Source of the DNA: DATFTE01 sp963840665
GTDB taxonomy: Bacteria > Acidobacteriota > Terriglobia > Terriglobales > Acidobacteriaceae
Assembly: GCA_963840665.1 (NCBI GenBank)
Contig: CAWIZO010000010.1
Coordinates: forward strand, 248,001-312,000
Direction of reading: 5' to 3'
Length of the DNA stretch: 64,000 nucleotides
In this document: positions 41,101 to 49,570 of the stretch, in pieces
How the letters are laid out: each line of letters opens with the position of its first letter
Position numbering within the stretch: position 1 is the first letter of the stretch
Notes under the pieces: generated by a model
Database searches by the model: none
The model's input: only the letters and a program-made list of their open reading frames with translations
What the model was told of the DNA's origin: nothing
Translations under genes and position numbers: made by a program

Positions 41101-43879
41101 CTATCCCAAAGACATGCTCGACTTGGATCTCGATCTCGAAGCGGATCTGGGCGTCGATACCGTCAAGCAAGCCGAGATGTTCGCCGCCGTGCGCGCGGCC
41201 TACAACATCCCGCGTGACGAAAACTTGAAGCTGCGTGATTTCCCCACGCTCGCCCACGTGATCAAATTTGCTCGCGACCGCCGGCAGGTTAGCCAAAGTG
41301 CGGCAACTCCAGTCGTTCCCGCGCAGAAAACCGTTGAGCGCGCGCTGCTCACCAGCTTCGATGCGGCAGATCGCATTCCGCGGCGCGTGCCCGTACCCAC
41401 TCTGCGTCCATCGCTCAATCTCTGCAAGTCGACTGGCGTCCCTTTGAGCGCCGGTCGCCGCGTTGTCATCATGCCTGACAAAGCAGGAGTAGCGGGCACA
41501 CTCAGTCAACGGCTGGTAGAGAGGGGAGTGAAGGTCCTCGTCATCGAACCCGCTCTCGACCCTGACAATCTGATTGCATCCCTCAAAACCTGGCTCGCCG
41601 CTGGGCCCATCCACGGAATCTACTGGCTGCCCGCGCTCGACGACGAGGGACCCCTCAATGCGATGAACATTGCTTCGTGGCGTGAGGCGCTGCGCGTTCG
41701 CGTCAAATCCTTCTATACGGCCATGCGAACACTTTACGAGTCCATCGCGCCTCCCGGCACCTTCCTGGTCTCAGCGACCCGGCTTGGCGGACAACACGGC
41801 TACGATCCTTCCGGCGCGGTTGCCCCGCTTGGTGGCGCCGTAACAGGTTTCACCAAGACGTACAAGCGCGAGCGCTCCGATGCCTTGGTGAAAGCCGTCG
41901 ATTTCGAAGCTACGCGCACTTCCGCCGAAGTCGCCGATCTTCTTATCGAAGAAACACTGCGTGATCCCGGCGCGCTCGAAGTCGGATATCAGCAAGGCCA
42001 GCGTTGGACCATCGGATTGCAGGAACAACCTGCGATCGATGGCCGCCCTGGCCTTACCTTCGATTCCAACACCGTCGTCGTGATCACTGGGGCTGCGGGA
42101 AGCATTGTCTCCGCGATCACCGCCGACCTTGCCGCTGCTTCCGGAGGGACTTTCTACCTGCTCGACTTGGTTCCCGAGCCGGACCCGAACAATCCTGATC
42201 TCCGGCGCTTCGTCACCGACAAAGAAGGATTGAAGCGCGAATTGTTCGCTCGTATTCAGGCACGCGGCGAGCGCGCTACTCCGGCCCTAGTCGAAAGGGA
42301 ACTAGCTGCTCTCGAACGCGCCCAGGCTGCAGTCACCGCCATCAACGCGGTAAAAAATGCCGGTGGCAAAGTCCACTACTTCAGCGTCAACCTCACTGAC
42401 GCGGATGGAGTCAACAAGATCATCCAGCAAGTGCGAGAGCGTAGCGGACACATCGATGTCCTCTTGCACGCCGCCGGTCTGGAACGCAGCCACTTCCTTC
42501 CCGACAAAGATGCCAATGAGTTCGATCTGGTCTTCGACGTCAAGGCCGACGGATGGTTCAACCTGCTTCACGCCATCGGCGATATGCCGCTTTCGTCAAC
42601 CGTCGCATTCAGTTCCATCGCCGGTCGCTTCGGCAACGGAGGCCAGACCGATTACAGCTCGGCCAACGATTTGCTGTGCAAGATTACTTCCAGTTTCCGG
42701 ACTACTCGCCCCGCCACCCGCGGCATCGTCATTGATTGGACCGCATGGGGTGGTATCGGCATGGCGACTCGCGGCTCCATCCCCAAGATGATGGAACTTG
42801 CGGGCATCGATATGTTGCCGCCTGAGGCCGGAGTTCCTTTGATTCGCCGCGAACTCACCGTGGGCGGGACACGCGGTGAAATTGTCATTGGACAGCGGCT
42901 CGGCGCCCTGCTCAACGAATGGGATATTACTGGCGGACTTCAGGTCTCCGCAGCGTCCACTGAAAAACGTGGACCCATGCTTGGCACACTCGGTTCATTC
43001 ACCATTCAGCACGGTATCACTATCGAAACCCAGCTTGATCCGAACGTCCAGCCGTTTCTGCACGACCACCAGATCGATGGCACCTCCGTTCTCCCCGGTG
43101 TCATGGGAATCGAAGCCTTTGCCGAGGCCGCGCTGGCCCTGCTTCCTGGCTGGAGTATTGCATCGATCGAGGATGTGAATTTCCTCGCTCCGTTCAAGTT
43201 CTACCGGAATGAGCCGCGTAGCGTAACCACCCAAGTTCTGCTGCGCTCGGAAAGCAATCGCCTTTGCGCGGATTGCCGCCTTATTGGTCACCGCAGCCTG
43301 CCGAATCAACCAGAAATGCAAATCACCACCCACTTCACCGGGCGTGTGCGTCTCACAAAAAATCTGCCAGCTGCCATCACCACGGCTGCCATGGGAACCC
43401 CCAACGGATCGGTGATTGAAGCCGCTGATATTTATCGTCTTTACTTCCACGGTCCCGCGTACCAAGTCATCGAACGTGCCTGGTGGGACGGTCAGCGAAT
43501 GGTGGGCCTGTTGTCGAATCATTTACCCGACAATCATCATCCCGCCGATCTGCCAACACTCGCAGCTCCGAGATTGATCGAGTTGTGTTTCCAAACTGCC
43601 GGGTTATGGGAAATGGGAGTGCAAGGCCGCATGGGCTTGCCGCAGCACGTCGACGAAGTGGTCTGGCTGTGCTCGCCCGGTAAAACCGCGGAACGGTTGT
43701 ATGCGGTGATCACTCCTGATCCCGGCCCCGGAACCTTCGACGCCGACGTGATCGACAGCGCCGGAAATCTCTATATGCAGTTGCGCGGCTATCGCACAGT
43801 CGCACTTGCCAACGCCGTCGATCCCGAACGATTGAAGGCGCTGCAATCCGCGATGGCACTGGAAGCAGTCGTGGCGTGA
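35192..43879 (+). CDS. PUFA-synthase-like polyketide/lipid synthase KS-AT-KS-ACPx4-KR-DH
   Basis: The 2895-residue megasynthase has these domains in order. KS1 is about 15-485, with Cys232 in VVDAACASAMAAF, EGHGTSTKVGD and NIGHLKAAAG. AT is about 640-950, with Ser742 in GHSLGEYG. A divergent KS2 is about 1030-1545, with Cys1281 in INSACASTTQ, SHETYTPARGG and NTKGFTGHAMG. Four ACPs follow, each LGVDTVKQAE (Thr1661, 1776, 1883, 1990). KR is about 2290-2560, with Tyr2488 in TDYSSAND. The hot-dog DH is about 2600-2890, with His2626 in HQIDGTSVLPG. No enoyl reductase or thioesterase is present. It resembles PfaA, but with an additional KS before the ACPs. Start 35192 overlaps the previous stop; ATG 35237 with GGGAG is an equally good start. 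The product is unknown. Confidence 0.88.
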   Translation: MPVKTGASLQPGSLVMEDTAHRAIAIVGVGAVLPDAPNVPAFWENIKTGRYSITDVSSDRWDPAFYYDSDHNAPDKTYSKIGGWVREHRWEPMKWHLAIPPRVVDAMDESQKWAISCTREALEDYGYPKRPLNLDRTAVILGNAMAGEKHYFTALRLYFPEYAHELAESASFAALPTALRSDITRELHHRMTHRIPNVTEDTMPGELANCIAGRLANTFNFHGPNYVVDAACASAMAAFSGAVEGLVENDFDVAVTGGIDRNMGASTYVKFSKIGALSASGTRPYAEGADGFVMGEGSVIFLLKRLADAERDGDKIYAVLRGIAGSSDGKGKGITAPNPIGQKLSIERAWQNAGLSPATVSFIEGHGTSTKVGDVVEVQSMTEVLSTFHVAPHSVALGSVKSNIGHLKAAAGAAGLLKAALALHDKVLPPSVHCDHPNPDIDFVHSPLYVNTELKPWTMPSDAVRRAGASAFGFGGTNFHVVLEEYIPHRLNGNGKRSLAIGALPTVAMNEGNMNTRNAGEQTPLSRSSGSVAEVRSAGQTPSVKKPLRGALVLGGDSNAELIERLRAVQKAAEEGHAPDYSAPDEKDLRASERLAIDYADAADLLDKSAKALKALAADQAPIWKALRAQGIFRGSGPAPKVAFLYTGQGSQYANMLRPLFTAEPIVSATFAEANRVMTPLLGKPLTDFIFVDQSDAGAVAQAEEDLRQTAITQPAVLATDEALTRLLAAYGIKPDMTMGHSLGEYGALVAAGSLSFDDALEAVSARGRGMTEVAMDDNGRMAAVFAPLTEVERILKTIDGYVVIANINSSSQAVIGGASKAVEQAMQAFEKAGYEPVALPVSHAFHTSIVAAAGVPLRKELERLRIQSPRLPIVANVDGEFYPMGPDVVPKMLDILTRQVASPVQFVKGLRTLYAAGARVFVEVGPKKALQGFAEDVLKEHNDVVSLFTNHPKIGDIAAFNQALCALYAAGLGRGIADAVPAQTSEAIPVTPSKPLKEDRYSELGHMFADVLERGWKVYHGSNGGSADVPVVITGAALGLPGTERIFDDTNISRILRGDQFIAHIPKHFRQAMLDKRITRLLKSDNGGPTFESIDNIADVIKLAGRGGQFDLEKEFGVSADRAAALDRVTRLAMGAGIDALRDAGIPLVMRYKTTTKGTQLPDRWSLPDALRDDTGVIFASAFPGYDSFADEMSRYYADHARREQLAMLESLRSRAVEGNGHSRVVLEIDRRIAEVRAAIDKDPYIFDRRFLFKVLSMGHSQFAEFIGARGPNTQINSACASTTQGITLAQDWIRAGRCSRVIVISADDVTSDHMLEWFGPGFLASGAAATDETVTEAAIPFDRRRHGLIVGMGAAALVVESAEAASERGIQPICEVLSAVTANSAFHGSRLDVQHIGRVMESLIAQAETRHGISRQQIAPQTVFVSHETYTPARGGSASAEIFALRQVFRELADRIVIANTKGFTGHAMGTGIEDVVAVKALETGFVPPVANFKEVDPELGPLNLSKGGSYPIEYALHLGAGFGSQISMTLLHWVKSKDGVRRGPNDLGYTYRIADTDVWDAWMKSVTGHPGSDLEVVHRTLRMKDQAATARIVPVATVLVPEPPKPAPQQLQPVAAVAIANTESVKQRVLALVAEKTGYPVDMLDLDLDLEADLGVDTVKQAEVFAAVREAYGIVRDDQIKLRDFPTLAHVIRFVYDRRPDLAAQASPIAAALKTETLETKAAVDVPAATLSPNVSSGDVQQRILELVVEKTGYPKDMLDLDLDLEADLGVDTVKQAEMFAAVRAAYNIPRNENLKLRDYPTLAHVIRFVLENRPDLVASTAPPSPQSAAPVATVAPVLQAVSDDSIREKVLEIVAEKTGYPKDMLDLDLDLEADLGVDTVKQAEMFAAVRAAYKIPRDENLKLRDFPTLAHVIKFARDRQPAPIAANPVNPVAASPVAAPEPVLTPAITDESIKEKVLEMVAEKTGYPKDMLDLDLDLEADLGVDTVKQAEMFAAVRAAYNIPRDENLKLRDFPTLAHVIKFARDRRQVSQSAATPVVPAQKTVERALLTSFDAADRIPRRVPVPTLRPSLNLCKSTGVPLSAGRRVVIMPDKAGVAGTLSQRLVERGVKVLVIEPALDPDNLIASLKTWLAAGPIHGIYWLPALDDEGPLNAMNIASWREALRVRVKSFYTAMRTLYESIAPPGTFLVSATRLGGQHGYDPSGAVAPLGGAVTGFTKTYKRERSDALVKAVDFEATRTSAEVADLLIEETLRDPGALEVGYQQGQRWTIGLQEQPAIDGRPGLTFDSNTVVVITGAAGSIVSAITADLAAASGGTFYLLDLVPEPDPNNPDLRRFVTDKEGLKRELFARIQARGERATPALVERELAALERAQAAVTAINAVKNAGGKVHYFSVNLTDADGVNKIIQQVRERSGHIDVLLHAAGLERSHFLPDKDANEFDLVFDVKADGWFNLLHAIGDMPLSSTVAFSSIAGRFGNGGQTDYSSANDLLCKITSSFRTTRPATRGIVIDWTAWGGIGMATRGSIPKMMELAGIDMLPPEAGVPLIRRELTVGGTRGEIVIGQRLGALLNEWDITGGLQVSAASTEKRGPMLGTLGSFTIQHGITIETQLDPNVQPFLHDHQIDGTSVLPGVMGIEAFAEAALALLPGWSIASIEDVNFLAPFKFYRNEPRSVTTQVLLRSESNRLCADCRLIGHRSLPNQPEMQITTHFTGRVRLTKNLPAAITTAAMGTPNGSVIEAADIYRLYFHGPAYQVIERAWWDGQRMVGLLSNHLPDNHHPADLPTLAAPRLIELCFQTAGLWEMGVQGRMGLPQHVDEVVWLCSPGKTAERLYAVITPDPGPGTFDADVIDSAGNLYMQLRGYRTVALANAVDPERLKALQSAMALEAVVA
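40070..41290 (+). repeat. four tandem ACP-encoding repeats
   Basis: Four carrier domains lie at about 40070-40300, 40410-40650, 40730-40960 and 41060-41290. Attachment sites are spaced 115, 107 and 107 residues apart. Copies 2-4 are nearly identical in protein and very similar in DNA, with Pro/Ala-rich linkers differing between them. All four read GVDTV at the attachment site, with codons ACC, ACC, ACT, ACC, so Thr replaces Ser throughout. Confidence 0.9.
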
Positions 43880-43925
43880 CATATAAAAATACGACTCTCG
43901 CGACGGTCTTCTGATCGGAGACTTT

Positions 43926-46900
43926 ATGAACCACGAATTTCAGCGCGTGGCTATTATCACTCGGGGTGAAGCAGCGATGCGCTTCATCCATGCGGTGCGC
44001 GAGTTCAATCAGGAGCACGGTACGTCGCTGAGGACAATCGCGCTCTTCGCCGAGCCCGATCGCCATGCCATGTTCGTTCGGGAGGCGGATGAGGCTCTGC
44101 CCCTCGGGGCTGCTCAGTTCATCGACCTGTACCGGCATCGATCAGAGAAGGCTTCCGTCGACTATGAACTGATCAAGCGTGCATTGGTGATGTCGCACGC
44201 CGACGCCGTCTGGACGGGCTGGCAACTTGCCCCCTTCGGTGCGGACTTTGTGGACTTATGTCGAGAACTCGGCGTCGTATTCATTGGCCCGGATAGCGAA
44301 GTAATACGGCGATTAGAAGACAAAATCGGCGTGAAACGTCTGGCTGAACAAGCGGGCATTCCAGTAGTGCCGTGGAGCGGCGGACCGGTTGAAACCGTCG
44401 CGGAGGCCCGCCGTCACGCAGGGAGGTTGGGATATCCGCTGGTGATCAAGGCTGCTGCGGGAAACGGCGGCCACGGAGTTCTCCGCGTGGACTCGGCAGA
44501 TCAACTCCGGCACGCCTTTGAGAGCGCGCGGTCCGAGTGGTTTGAAGTCTTTGGCAATCCGACGGTGCTTATGGAGCAATGGATCCAAAGTGCACGTCAA
44601 GTCGAAGTCCCGATTATCGCCGACCACTACGGAACTGCGTGGACCGCCCCCGTGCGCGACTGCACGATCCAGTTTGGTCATCGGAAAATCGTCGTCGAAT
44701 CGCCCTCGCCTGTTCTTTCTCCTCAACTGGATCAGTCGCTGCGCGAAATGGCGGTGCGGCTGAGTCAGCAGGCGAGTTATTCCAACGCGGGCGTCGTGGA
44801 ATTCTTGTACGAACCTGAGAGCCAACGCGCCTTGTTCCTCAATATGAAGACGGGATTGCAAGACGAACATCCTGTCACCGAATGCATCACCGGACGCGAT
44901 TTCGTCAAAATGCAGATTCACGTCGCACGGGGCGGCCACCTGGAAGGAGAGCCGCTGCGCGCAAGCGGCCATGCCATCGAGGTGCAACTCAATGCCGAGA
45001 ATCCGAAGGACGATTCGATCCCCCCTTCAGCAATCATTGAACGGCTGAAGATTCCAATGGGGGCCGGCATACGCGTCGACACCTCCGTTGCAGAGGGTGA
45101 TGTCATCCCGCCTGAGTTCGATACCGCCATTCTCAAACTCACTGCCCATGGCTACAGTCGAAGCGAAGCACTATCCCGGTTGCAACGGACGTTGCGCGAA
45201 AGCGTTGTCATCATCAACGGCCAATGCACCAATAAAGAACTGTTGCTGGATATATTGAGCCGCCCCGAAGTGAACAGCGGAGAAGTCGATGCCGGATGGT
45301 TGGACTTGCTGACATCGAGTCGCGACCGCAGCACGCCGCACCACGCTGACGTAGCTCTGATTTCTGCAGCGATTGAGGGATACGAAGCTCAATTCGCGGT
45401 TGAGCAGATGCAGTTCTACGCCTCGGCTGCGCGCCTGCGTCCAAGCGTGCGGAGTGAGATTGGCCGCACTGTCGAACTAAGTTATCGAGGGCGCCCGTAT
45501 TCTCTCAAGACGTATCGCGTGGGCCTCAATCACTACCGCGTGGAACTAGATGGGTCGCTTGTCGACGCTCGCGTCGATCGAGTGGGGCGCTTTGAATATT
45601 GGGTGGCGGTTTTCGGCCGCCGGTTTCACGTCGTCGCCGCGCTACAAGGTTTGAGCTACCGGATTGAAGTGGACGGCGTCTGTCATCAAGTTGATCGAGA
45701 TGATGGTGGAGTCGTGCACGCACCGTCACCATCGGTTGTGGTTTCCGTCTGCGTGAAAGTGGGGGACACGGTTGAAGTCGGCGATCGATTAGCTGTGCTC
45801 GAAGCGATGAAAATGGAAATGCCGGTCGTCGCCCCATTTTCGGGGAAAGTGCGCCAGATCATGACGATCCCCAATGTGCAGGTGGACACCGGCGCTCCGC
45901 TAGTACGGATTGAACCCAACGCGAACACCGATCCCAACGTGACTGGGGGCCGGGTGGCCTTGGGAGAGTCGATTCCTTCTGACGGCAGGATGGTCACGGT
46001 TGGATCTCGTTGCCGCCAAAACCTGGAGGATATCCGGCAACTCATGCTGGGTTTCGACATAAACCCCATCAGCAGTAGCCGGGTGTTCGCGGAATGGAAT
46101 CGAGATTGCCCCGCAGAGAGCGACGAAATAAGGCGCGAGGAGGAGGAGATCCTCAGCATCTTCGTGGACCTTTGCGCTTTGTTCGACCATCTGCCATCGG
46201 CGGACGATCCAAGTGGGGCCGAAGGACCAAGTGCTGAAGCCTACCTGTTTTCCTATTTGCGCAGTTTGAGCAGTTGCGGGGAGGGGTTGCCGCCATCTTT
46301 CTTGAAATGCCTGCGCCGGGCGCTGGCCCATTACGGAGTGCTTACCTTGGACCGCACGGCGGAACTGGAACAGAGTTTGCTATGGATTTTCAAATCGCAC
46401 CAACGCGTCGATCAGCAGGTCGCTACCATACAGGTCGTGCTGGAGTCGCGCCTGCGAAGCTTCGAAACTTCGCGAGGGCACAGCGAAAATTCGTTTCGGA
46501 CACTTCTCGATGGTCTGATCCTCACGACCCGCGGACTATTTCCAGTTCTCTCTGATCTTGCCAGGGAAGTGCGCTATCGCTATTTTGATCGGCCGGTTTT
46601 TGAGCAGGCGCGAAGACAGGTCTACGAGCGAGCCGAAGCTGATCTGGCTCATCTTGCTGCCGACCCAGAGGGTCAGGATCGCAGCCAGAGAGTTCGCGAC
46701 CTCGTCGAATGCCCGCAGCCGCTGGTGTCTTTGTTTTCCGGCTATTTTGCAACGGCCCATAACCCGTTGCGCCAGGTCATGCTGGAAGTGCTGCTTTCGC
46801 GACATTACCGCATTCGCTCTCTTCTCGACCCTCGCGCTTTGGTCGTCGACGGACATTGTTTTGTAACCGCGGAGTACGACCACGAGGGAAAGCGTATTCA

Positions 46901-47261
46901 CGTCTTCACCACGCACGCTGAACATGCCGAATTGAGCGAGGCGCTCCGGACGATGGTTCCCATGATCGCGCAAGTGCCCGTGGATGACGATGTCGCGATC
47001 GATCTCTATGTTTGGCAGACCACCCCGGTGGATGACCCCGAAGCGGCACAGCAGGAACTCTGCCGGAGCCTGAACCAAACTGGTTTTGGCCGCTCGATCC
47101 GCCGCATTACGGCGGCAGTTGCCGGGCCGAGCCATGGCCTAGGCACGGCGGGGGTGCAGTTTTGTACTTATCGTCTTTGCGGAAATTCCTACGAAGAAGA
47201 GAAGTTCTTACCGGGGCATCCATCCCATGATGGGCAAGCGGCTCCATCTCTGGCGGCTTAA
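43926..47261 (+). CDS. eukaryotic-type acyl-CoA carboxylase, part 1 (biotin carboxylase-like, BCCP, central region)
   Basis: The 1111-residue protein has a biotin-carboxylase-like ATP-grasp at 1-460, a linker domain, BCCP at about 590-665 with biotinyl Lys629 (LEAMKMEMPVVAP), and a C-terminal 440 residues resembling the ACC central region. The BC part is degenerate. The catalytic strand reads FLNMKTGLQDEHPVTE, so by E. coli AccC numbering E288 is Asn306, N290 is Lys308 and R292 is Gly310; E296 is kept (Glu314). R338 is Gln354 (EVQLNAENP). The glycine loop is GNGGHG. It overlaps part 2 by 35 bp, so coupled. Malonyl-CoA supply is the natural guess, but carboxylation of biotin may fail. Confidence 0.8.
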   Translation: MNHEFQRVAIITRGEAAMRFIHAVREFNQEHGTSLRTIALFAEPDRHAMFVREADEALPLGAAQFIDLYRHRSEKASVDYELIKRALVMSHADAVWTGWQLAPFGADFVDLCRELGVVFIGPDSEVIRRLEDKIGVKRLAEQAGIPVVPWSGGPVETVAEARRHAGRLGYPLVIKAAAGNGGHGVLRVDSADQLRHAFESARSEWFEVFGNPTVLMEQWIQSARQVEVPIIADHYGTAWTAPVRDCTIQFGHRKIVVESPSPVLSPQLDQSLREMAVRLSQQASYSNAGVVEFLYEPESQRALFLNMKTGLQDEHPVTECITGRDFVKMQIHVARGGHLEGEPLRASGHAIEVQLNAENPKDDSIPPSAIIERLKIPMGAGIRVDTSVAEGDVIPPEFDTAILKLTAHGYSRSEALSRLQRTLRESVVIINGQCTNKELLLDILSRPEVNSGEVDAGWLDLLTSSRDRSTPHHADVALISAAIEGYEAQFAVEQMQFYASAARLRPSVRSEIGRTVELSYRGRPYSLKTYRVGLNHYRVELDGSLVDARVDRVGRFEYWVAVFGRRFHVVAALQGLSYRIEVDGVCHQVDRDDGGVVHAPSPSVVVSVCVKVGDTVEVGDRLAVLEAMKMEMPVVAPFSGKVRQIMTIPNVQVDTGAPLVRIEPNANTDPNVTGGRVALGESIPSDGRMVTVGSRCRQNLEDIRQLMLGFDINPISSSRVFAEWNRDCPAESDEIRREEEEILSIFVDLCALFDHLPSADDPSGAEGPSAEAYLFSYLRSLSSCGEGLPPSFLKCLRRALAHYGVLTLDRTAELEQSLLWIFKSHQRVDQQVATIQVVLESRLRSFETSRGHSENSFRTLLDGLILTTRGLFPVLSDLAREVRYRYFDRPVFEQARRQVYERAEADLAHLAADPEGQDRSQRVRDLVECPQPLVSLFSGYFATAHNPLRQVMLEVLLSRHYRIRSLLDPRALVVDGHCFVTAEYDHEGKRIHVFTTHAEHAELSEALRTMVPMIAQVPVDDDVAIDLYVWQTTPVDDPEAAQQELCRSLNQTGFGRSIRRITAAVAGPSHGLGTAGVQFCTYRLCGNSYEEEKFLPGHPSHDGQAAPSLAA

Positions 47262-49530
47262 CAATTTCAAGATCGAACGCCTGCCGTCGCCTGAAGATGT
47301 CTATCTCCTGCACGCGGTTGCGCGTGACAACCCTAAGGACGAGCGGCTTTTTGCCTGTGCTGAGGTTCGCGATCTGACGCCGGTCAGAGATATCTCAGGA
47401 CGCATCGTGCAACTGCCGCACCTGGAACGAATGTTGATGGAAGCACTCGCGAGCGTCCGGCGATTTCAATCGCATCGTCGACCCAATGAGCGCCTCTATT
47501 GGAACCGGATATTGCTTAACGTCTGGCCGCCATTCAATCTAACTCCGGAAGAATTGCATGACATCGTGCGCAGACTAGCTCCGGAGACAGAAGGCCTGGG
47601 GCTTGAGCAACTGGTCGTCCGCGCTCGTATTGCCAACCCGGAAACCGGAGTTTTGCGTGATATGGTCGTGCGCATCTCCAGCCCAGGAGGCAGCGAACCG
47701 CTGATCACCTTCCGGCCAGCCAACAAATTGCAGCCCATTAAGCCATTGACAGAGTATGACCAGAAAGTCGTGCGCATGCGGCAGCGTGGGCTCATTTATC
47801 CATACGAACTTATCAGCATGCTTACACCCACGCCGCAGGACACGAGCGCGGAGTTTCCCGAGGGTGTTTTCTTCGAACATGATCTGGATGCCGAAGGACG
47901 ATTAGTACCGGTTGAGCGTCCCCACGGAAAGAATAAGGCCAACATCGTTGTCGGCTTGATCCGCAACTTCACAGGCCGCTATCCCGAAGGCATGACACGT
48001 GTCTTGCTGATGGGAGATCCGGGAAGAGATCTGGGCGCGATCGCAGAACCGGAGTGCCGGCGCATTCTTGCAGCTCTCGACCTGGCGGAAGAGAAGGGAG
48101 TGCCGGTCGAATGGTTCCCCATTTCCGCAGGTGCGAAGATCTCGATGGAGAGCGGAGTGGAGAACATGGATTGGATCGCCCGCGTCCTGCGCCGCTTGAT
48201 CGAGTTCACCCAAGCGGGCGGAGAAGTCAACCTGGTGGTCAACGGTATCAACGTGGGGGCGCAACCCTACTGGAACGCCGAAGCCACGATGCTCATGCAC
48301 ACCCGCGGCATTCTCATCATGACACCCAAAGCTGCAATGGTGCTTACTGGGAAGCGGGCACTCGAATTTTCGGGCAGTATTTCTGCGGAAGACAATCTCG
48401 GAATCGGTGGCTACGACCGCATTATGGGACTCAACGGGCAGGCACAGTACTGGGCGCGAAACATCGAAGAGGCTTGCCATATCCTCATGAGGCATTACGA
48501 ACACACCTACGTGGCGCCGGGCGAGAGATTCCCCAGAAAGGCGATTACAACCGATCCTATTGACCGAGACGTCCAGCTGTATCCGCACAGGAACGGAAAC
48601 GAAAGTGATTTCGCTCAAGTAGGCGAAATTTTTTCCGACGCCACCAATCCTGGACGCAAGAAGCCTTTCGATATTCGCAATGTCATGATGGCCGCTGCAG
48701 ACCAGGATCTTCCTCTTCTAGAGCGCTGGGCTGGCATGCGAGGAGCAGAGACCGCCGTGGTGTGGGATGCCCATCTCGGAGGCTATCCGGTTTGCCTTAT
48801 CGGCATCGAATCGAAGCCGGTGCCAAGGATGGGATTCGCCCCAGCCGACGGGCCGGAACGGTGGACCTCCGGTACGCTCTTTCCTCTTTCTTCCAAGAAA
48901 GTGGCGCGTGCGATCAACGCGGCCAGCAACAACCGGCCCGTGGTCCTTCTGGCAAACCTGTCGGGCTTTGATGGTTCTCCAGAGTCCATGCGGAAACTGC
49001 AACTTGAATACGGCGCCGAGATCGGACGAGCGGTGGTGAACTTCAAAGGTCCGATGATCTTTTGCGTGATCTCCCGCTATCACGGCGGCGCGTACGTCGT
49101 CTTCTCGCAAGCTCTGAACGAAAATCTCGAGGTGGTTGCTTTAGAAGGAACCTACGCCTCGGTCATAGGTGGCGCCCCAGCGGCAGCGGTTGTATTCGCG
49201 GGCGAAGTGGACGCCAGGGCTCGCAAAGATGCGCGACTGGAAGCACTCAAGGAATCCATCGACAAGGCCGTCGGCGCAGATAAGGCAGAGTTGCGCGCCC
49301 AATGGGATGAACTCTATAAAGTCATACATTCCGAGAAGCTAGGCGAAGTGGCCGATGAGTTCGACCACGTGCACAACGTGCATCGCGCCCGACAGGTGGG
49401 GGCCTTGCGCGACATACTTCCACCCGCGAATCTTCGCCCTTATCTGATAAACGCGGTTGAGCGTGCGATGGGCGCGGAGCTGGAGGGCAAGGACACCAAA
49501 GCATTGGACGAAATCGATACCGCCGCCTAG
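47227..49530 (+). CDS. eukaryotic-type acyl-CoA carboxylase, part 2 (carboxyltransferase)
   Basis: The 767-residue protein starts with the tail of the ACC central region (RLYWNRILLNVWPPFNLTPE, compare CNHIFLNFVP of eukaryotic ACC). It continues with CT N- and C-domains: ISAGAKISMESGVENM, VLTGKRALEFSGSISAEDNL, LGGYPVCLIGIESKPVPRMG, PLSSKKVARAINAASNNRPV, VLLANLSGFDGSPESMRKLQ and IGGAPAAAVVF. Eukaryotic ACC joins all of this in one chain; here it is split just before the CT. It transfers carboxyl from biotin to acyl-CoA. The start could be 47230. Confidence 0.85.
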   Translation: MMGKRLHLWRLNNFKIERLPSPEDVYLLHAVARDNPKDERLFACAEVRDLTPVRDISGRIVQLPHLERMLMEALASVRRFQSHRRPNERLYWNRILLNVWPPFNLTPEELHDIVRRLAPETEGLGLEQLVVRARIANPETGVLRDMVVRISSPGGSEPLITFRPANKLQPIKPLTEYDQKVVRMRQRGLIYPYELISMLTPTPQDTSAEFPEGVFFEHDLDAEGRLVPVERPHGKNKANIVVGLIRNFTGRYPEGMTRVLLMGDPGRDLGAIAEPECRRILAALDLAEEKGVPVEWFPISAGAKISMESGVENMDWIARVLRRLIEFTQAGGEVNLVVNGINVGAQPYWNAEATMLMHTRGILIMTPKAAMVLTGKRALEFSGSISAEDNLGIGGYDRIMGLNGQAQYWARNIEEACHILMRHYEHTYVAPGERFPRKAITTDPIDRDVQLYPHRNGNESDFAQVGEIFSDATNPGRKKPFDIRNVMMAAADQDLPLLERWAGMRGAETAVVWDAHLGGYPVCLIGIESKPVPRMGFAPADGPERWTSGTLFPLSSKKVARAINAASNNRPVVLLANLSGFDGSPESMRKLQLEYGAEIGRAVVNFKGPMIFCVISRYHGGAYVVFSQALNENLEVVALEGTYASVIGGAPAAAVVFAGEVDARARKDARLEALKESIDKAVGADKAELRAQWDELYKVIHSEKLGEVADEFDHVHNVHRARQVGALRDILPPANLRPYLINAVERAMGAELEGKDTKALDEIDTAA

Positions 49531-49570
49531 TTCATGTTCCTTGCTTTCGTCTCTCAGATTGGGTCTACAG

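Noticed and set aside
40070..41290. Near-identical ACP repeats as an assembly artefact
   Set aside because: Linkers between copies differ and copy 1 is diverged, so the tandem array looks genuine; the exact copy number could still be collapsed.
47227..47261. The two carboxylase genes as one frameshifted gene
   Set aside because: The 35-bp overlap has an ATG with clean protein starts and the first protein ends normally; a split gene is simpler, though a fusion in relatives would be worth checking.
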